NCBI GenBank assembly: GCA_027730605.1 | Contig: JAQCGN010000006.1 | Span: 1 to 35,680, forward strand | DNA from: Actinomycetota bacterium | Lineage (GTDB): Bacteria > Actinomycetota > Actinomycetes > S36-B12 > UBA5976 | Direction: 5' to 3' | DNA: 35,680 nucleotides | Shown: in pieces, positions 31,640 to 35,680 of the stretch | Layout of the letters: each line of letters begins with the position of its first letter | How positions within the stretch are numbered: position 1 is the first letter of the stretch | The notes under the pieces: model-generated | Databases searched by the model: none | What the model was told of the DNA's origin: nothing | The model's input: only the letters and a program-made list of their open reading frames with translations | Made by a program: the position numbers and the translations under genes

Positions 31640-32805
31640 ACAACTTTAACTGGGATAAATTCTTTTTAAATAACTATGGCACACCAAAAATTGAATTAGT
31701 AGAAGGCGAAGGAGTGGTAGTTAAGGATTCTCAGGGAAACATTCATTTGGACTTTCTTTCAGGAATCGCTGTTAATTCTTTAGGGCATGCCCACCCAGTC
31801 ATCGTTGAAGCAGTCAACAAGCAGATTTCCCAGCTTTCACATACCAGTAATTTTTATGCCAATAAACCCGCACTCGATTTGGCAGAAAAACTCATCGAGA
31901 TTTCGGGGTTAGATGCAAAAGTTTTCTTTTGCAATTCAGGTGCCGAAGCAAATGAAGCAGCCCTTAAACTAACTCGTCGCACAGGGAAAAAGAATTTGTT
32001 ATCTGCAAATGGATCTTTTCACGGTCGAACAATAGGTGCACTAAGCATCACCGGTCAATTAGCAAAGCAAAAACCATTCAAACCTTTGTTAAGTGGAATT
32101 AAATTTATTGATATCAACACCAAAAGCGCGGTGAGAAAAATAAAGAGAAATACTGCTGCGATTTTTCTGGAATCCATTCAAGGAGAAGGTGGAGTTGTGC
32201 CTTGTACCGATGAATTTTTGACAAATATAAGACAGAAAACTTTGAAAACAAAAACATTAATGATTATGGATGAAGTCCAAACTGGTATGGGTAGAACCGG
32301 CGATTGGTTTGGGTATGAACAATCAAAAATCAAACCAGATGTGATAACACTTGCTAAAGGTTTAGGTGCAGGACTACCAATGGGTGCCCTATTGGTGGCT
32401 GGAGATGCAAAAGATTTATTTGAGCCGGGTCAGCATGGATCAACATTTGGAGGAAATCCCGTAGTAGCTAGTGCTGCATTAGCGACTATAAAATTTATTG
32501 AAAAAGAGAATTTGTTAATGAATGTGGCAAATATGGGAAAATTATTAGGAGAATTACTAGGTCAAGTACAAGGAGTAAAAGAAGTAAGAGGAAGAGGACT
32601 TCTATTGGGAGTTTGTTTAGATAATCTTTCTGCCGAAGATGTTGAGGCAGAGTGTAAAAATTTGGGATTGCTTATTAATGCTGTAACCGAGGATACCCTA
32701 AGAATTGCCCCTGCTTTCATTGTCAATATTGAACAAGTTCAAAGGTGTGCTGAGATTATTGAAGATGCCATAAAAAATGTATCTAAGCTGGTGCAACAAA
32801 AATGA
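31636..32805 (+). CDS. argD: Acetylornithine aminotransferase
   Basis: FCNSGAEANEAALKLTRR, IMDEVQTGMGRTG, ITLAKGLGAGLPMGALL. Confidence 0.97.
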   Translation: MNNFNWDKFFLNNYGTPKIELVEGEGVVVKDSQGNIHLDFLSGIAVNSLGHAHPVIVEAVNKQISQLSHTSNFYANKPALDLAEKLIEISGLDAKVFFCNSGAEANEAALKLTRRTGKKNLLSANGSFHGRTIGALSITGQLAKQKPFKPLLSGIKFIDINTKSAVRKIKRNTAAIFLESIQGEGGVVPCTDEFLTNIRQKTLKTKTLMIMDEVQTGMGRTGDWFGYEQSKIKPDVITLAKGLGAGLPMGALLVAGDAKDLFEPGQHGSTFGGNPVVASAALATIKFIEKENLLMNVANMGKLLGELLGQVQGVKEVRGRGLLLGVCLDNLSAEDVEAECKNLGLLINAVTEDTLRIAPAFIVNIEQVQRCAEIIEDAIKNVSKLVQQK

Positions 32806-33293
32806 AATACGCTGAATCAAGAGCAGCAAGACAACATCTCATTCAAGAGATCATTGCCAATAAAAATATTGCATCCCAGGCTGAATTATTGGTTGAACTA
32901 AAAAAGAAGGGCTTTGAAGTTACTCAAACGACTCTTTCAAGAGATCTTGATGAATTAGGAGCTAAAAAGGTTGATAACAAAAAAGGGCAAACAAAGTATT
33001 TAGTTCCAGAAACAGATCCAGATCGAATATCAGATACGAGTGCTGCTCGAAACAGGCTTGAAAAACTTGCAAGTGATCTAGTCATTGGAGTTGATCATTC
33101 ATCAAATTTAGCGGTGATTCATACTCCTGCTGGTGCTGCACAGTTTGTGGCTTCAATTGTGGATCATGCGGCATTAGAAAACGTGATAGGAACAATTGCA
33201 GGTGATAACACAGTTTTAGTAATAACAAAAGGTTTGAAAGACGGAAAGTCCGTCGCAGGTCAAATATGGGAATACGTTCAGTTTCGCCGATAG
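32802..33293 (+). CDS. argR: Arginine repressor
   Basis: VTQTTLSRDLDELGAKK winged helix, GTIAGDNTVLVI C-terminal arginine-binding region. Confidence 0.96.
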   Translation: MKYAESRAARQHLIQEIIANKNIASQAELLVELKKKGFEVTQTTLSRDLDELGAKKVDNKKGQTKYLVPETDPDRISDTSAARNRLEKLASDLVIGVDHSSNLAVIHTPAGAAQFVASIVDHAALENVIGTIAGDNTVLVITKGLKDGKSVAGQIWEYVQFRR

Positions 33294-33326
33294 GCTGGGA
33301 TTGCTACGTAAAGAAAGAGAGAACAA

Positions 33327-34526
33327 GTGAGTAAGAAAGTTGTTTTAGCGTATTCAGGTGGGCTTGATACCTCTGTGGCTATCGAATGGATAAAAGACAA
33401 AACAGGAGCCGAAGTTGTTGCAGTAGCTGCAGATGTAGGTCAAGGTGGCGAGGATTTAGAAGTAATCAAACAGAGAGCACTTGATTGTGGTGCTGTTGCT
33501 GCTGAAGTTTTAGATTTACGTGAAGAATTTGCTAACGAATATTGTGCACCAGCATTAAAAGCCAATGCTTTATATATGGACAGATATCCACTTGTTTCAT
33601 CATTGTCAAGACCAATAATTTCAAAATATTTGGTGGAAGCGGCAAAAAAGCACAACGCTTACATGGTCGGACATGGTTGTACTGGAAAAGGAAACGATCA
33701 AGTTAGATTTGAAGTAAGTATTGCTGCTCTTGATCCAGACCTAAAAGTATTTGCACCGGTAAGAGATTCTGGAATGACAAGAGATAAAGCTATTATTTTT
33801 GCGGCTGAAAAGAATTTACCAATAGATGTTAATAAGAAAAATCCCTATTCCATAGATCAAAACGTGTGGGGCAGAGCCATAGAAACAGGATTTTTAGAAG
33901 ACATCTGGAATGCACCCATAGAAGACATTTACACCTACACCAAAAACCCAGCTGAAAAACGTGACGCAGACGAAGTACTAATCACTTTCAAAAAAGGTTT
34001 ACCTACTCATATTGACGGTCAAGCGGTAACAATGCTGCAAGCAATTGAAATTCTCAACAAAAGAGCAGGAAATCAAGGAGTGGGAAGAATAGACATGGTC
34101 GAAGATCGACTTGTTGGTATTAAAAGTCGAGAGGTTTATGAAGCTCCTGGTGCTATGGCACTTATCACTGCTCATCAAGAGTTAGAAAATGTGTGTCTAG
34201 AAAGAGAGCTTTCAAGATTTAAAAGAGGAGTAGAGCAAAGATGGGGAGAACTTGTCTATGACGGGCTTTGGTTTTCACCACTAAGAAAAGCACTTGATGT
34301 ATTTATCGAAGAGACACAAAAACATGTTTCGGGAGATATACGTATGAAACTGCACGCCGGAAAAGCTGTAGTCACAGGTCGAAAGAGTGCTGATTCTTTA
34401 TACAGATATGACTTAGCAACCTATGATTCTGAAGACACCTACGATCAATCTTGGGCAAAGGGTTTCATAGAAATATTTGGTATGACTTCAAAAATTGCTG
34501 CTGATAGAGATAGAAAAAGTAAGTAA
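33327..34526 (+). CDS. argG: Argininosuccinate synthase (GTG start)
   Basis: [19 protein letters not shown]-loop, [13 protein letters not shown]. Confidence 0.98.
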   Translation: MSKKVVLAYSGGLDTSVAIEWIKDKTGAEVVAVAADVGQGGEDLEVIKQRALDCGAVAAEVLDLREEFANEYCAPALKANALYMDRYPLVSSLSRPIISKYLVEAAKKHNAYMVGHGCTGKGNDQVRFEVSIAALDPDLKVFAPVRDSGMTRDKAIIFAAEKNLPIDVNKKNPYSIDQNVWGRAIETGFLEDIWNAPIEDIYTYTKNPAEKRDADEVLITFKKGLPTHIDGQAVTMLQAIEILNKRAGNQGVGRIDMVEDRLVGIKSREVYEAPGAMALITAHQELENVCLERELSRFKRGVEQRWGELVYDGLWFSPLRKALDVFIEETQKHVSGDIRMKLHAGKAVVTGRKSADSLYRYDLATYDSEDTYDQSWAKGFIEIFGMTSKIAADRDRKSK

Positions 34527-34528
34527 AA

Positions 34529-35680
34529 ATGGATCAAACTAACAAACTTTGGGGCGCTCGTTTTACAAAAAAAACTGCTTCAAGTATGTCTAATCTTTCA
34601 AAATCAACACATTTCGATTGGAGACTTGCCTCATTTGAACTGCTTCAATCAGATGTACACGTACAAGCACTAAACAACGCAGGTTTGCTAGATAAAGAAG
34701 AACTAAATCAAATTAGACAAGCGATTTTGCAACTATCTTCTGAACTTGAAAGTGGAGCGCTACAGCCTTCAACAGATGATGAAGATGTTCACACAGCCAT
34801 CGAGAGAATGATAATTGAAAAAGTTGGTGATATTGGTGGAAAAATCAGAGCGGGAAGAAGTAGAAACGACCAAACTGTGACCGATTTAAAACTTTTCTTA
34901 AGAGGCTCTGCTCGTGTTATTTGTCAAGAATTAATTAGTTTAACAACCTCAATTAATAATCAAGCAATGAAACATTTTGATCAAGCTGCACCAGGTTTTA
35001 CTCATTTACAACATGCTCAGCCAGTGACCCTAGGTCACGAACTGGCAAAACATTCGCAAGGTTTTGTAAGAGACATAGAAAGATTTATAGATTGGGATGA
35101 AAGAGTTAATTCTTGTCCACTTGGTGCAGGAGCCCTTGCTGGCTCTGGACTAATTATGGATTCGTTGTGGGTGGCCAAAAAATTAGGATTCTCCAATTCA
35201 AGTGAGAATTCGATTGATGCTGTCTCAGATCGAGATTTCGTTGCAGAATACTTGTTTATTTGCTCAATGATTGGAATTCATTTATCACGAATTGCAGAAG
35301 AAATAATTTTGTGGACATCAACAGAATTTGGCTACGCAGTGTTAGATGACGAATTTGCAACAGGTTCTTCCATCATGCCTCAAAAGAAGAATCCGGATGC
35401 TGCAGAATTAGCTAGAGGTAAAACTGGAAGATTAATTGGAAATTTGACTGGGCTTCTTGCCACTCTTAAGGCTTTACCTTTTGCATACAACAGAGATTTA
35501 CAAGAAGATAAAGAACCAGTATTTGATTCACATGATACTTTGATGCTAATTCTTCCAGCTTTCTCAGGAATGATTTCTACCATTTCTTTTAACACTAAGA
35601 AGCTTAATGATAATGCTGCAACTGGACACTCTCTAGCAACAGAGATCGCAGACTGGTTGGTTAAGAATAACGTTTCATTC
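34529..35680 (+). CDS. argH: Argininosuccinate lyase (3'-truncated by window edge)
   Basis: MDQTNKLWGARFTKKTASSMSNLSKSTHFDWRLA..., RAGRSRNDQ, GSSIMPQKKNPDAAELARG; open to the window end so absent from the ORF track. Confidence 0.96.
   Translation, partial: MDQTNKLWGARFTKKTASSMSNLSKSTHFDWRLASFELLQSDVHVQALNNAGLLDKEELNQIRQAILQLSSELESGALQPSTDDEDVHTAIERMIIEKVGDIGGKIRAGRSRNDQTVTDLKLFLRGSARVICQELISLTTSINNQAMKHFDQAAPGFTHLQHAQPVTLGHELAKHSQGFVRDIERFIDWDERVNSCPLGAGALAGSGLIMDSLWVAKKLGFSNSSENSIDAVSDRDFVAEYLFICSMIGIHLSRIAEEIILWTSTEFGYAVLDDEFATGSSIMPQKKNPDAAELARGKTGRLIGNLTGLLATLKALPFAYNRDLQEDKEPVFDSHDTLMLILPAFSGMISTISFNTKKLNDNAATGHSLATEIADWLVKNNVSF

Overview
This is a core-biosynthesis segment of a low-GC, gene-dense, streamlined actinobacterial genome. 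The gene order matches the actinobacterial pyr/mihF-gmk-rpoZ-coaBC-metK-priA/def-fmt-rpe-rib/hisEG/infC-rpmI-rplT/pheST/arg blocks. It looks acI/Nanopelagicales-like, but that taxonomic placement is inference. All of the roughly 34 genes are on the + strand and tightly packed, many with 4-nt ATGA overlaps. pyrR is truncated at the 5' edge. argH is truncated at the 3' edge and is missing from the supplied ORF track because it has no stop codon in the window. I see no mobile elements, CRISPR arrays, rRNAs or convincing tRNAs, and no clear novel multi-gene system. The best leads are small: (1) infC probably starts at a non-canonical AUC codon (22926) behind a strong SD; (2) a long structured candidate leader precedes infC and includes a perfect 22-bp palindrome; (3) argC appears leaderless, with a TATAAT box overlapping a 20-bp near-palindrome that is a plausible ArgR operator; (4) the DHBP-synthase half of RibBA has a changed substrate residue and a changed loop, and RibD is also divergent; (5) PriA lacks helicase motifs but keeps its zinc cysteines; (6) a GC-rich 14-bp perfect palindrome lies upstream of metK.
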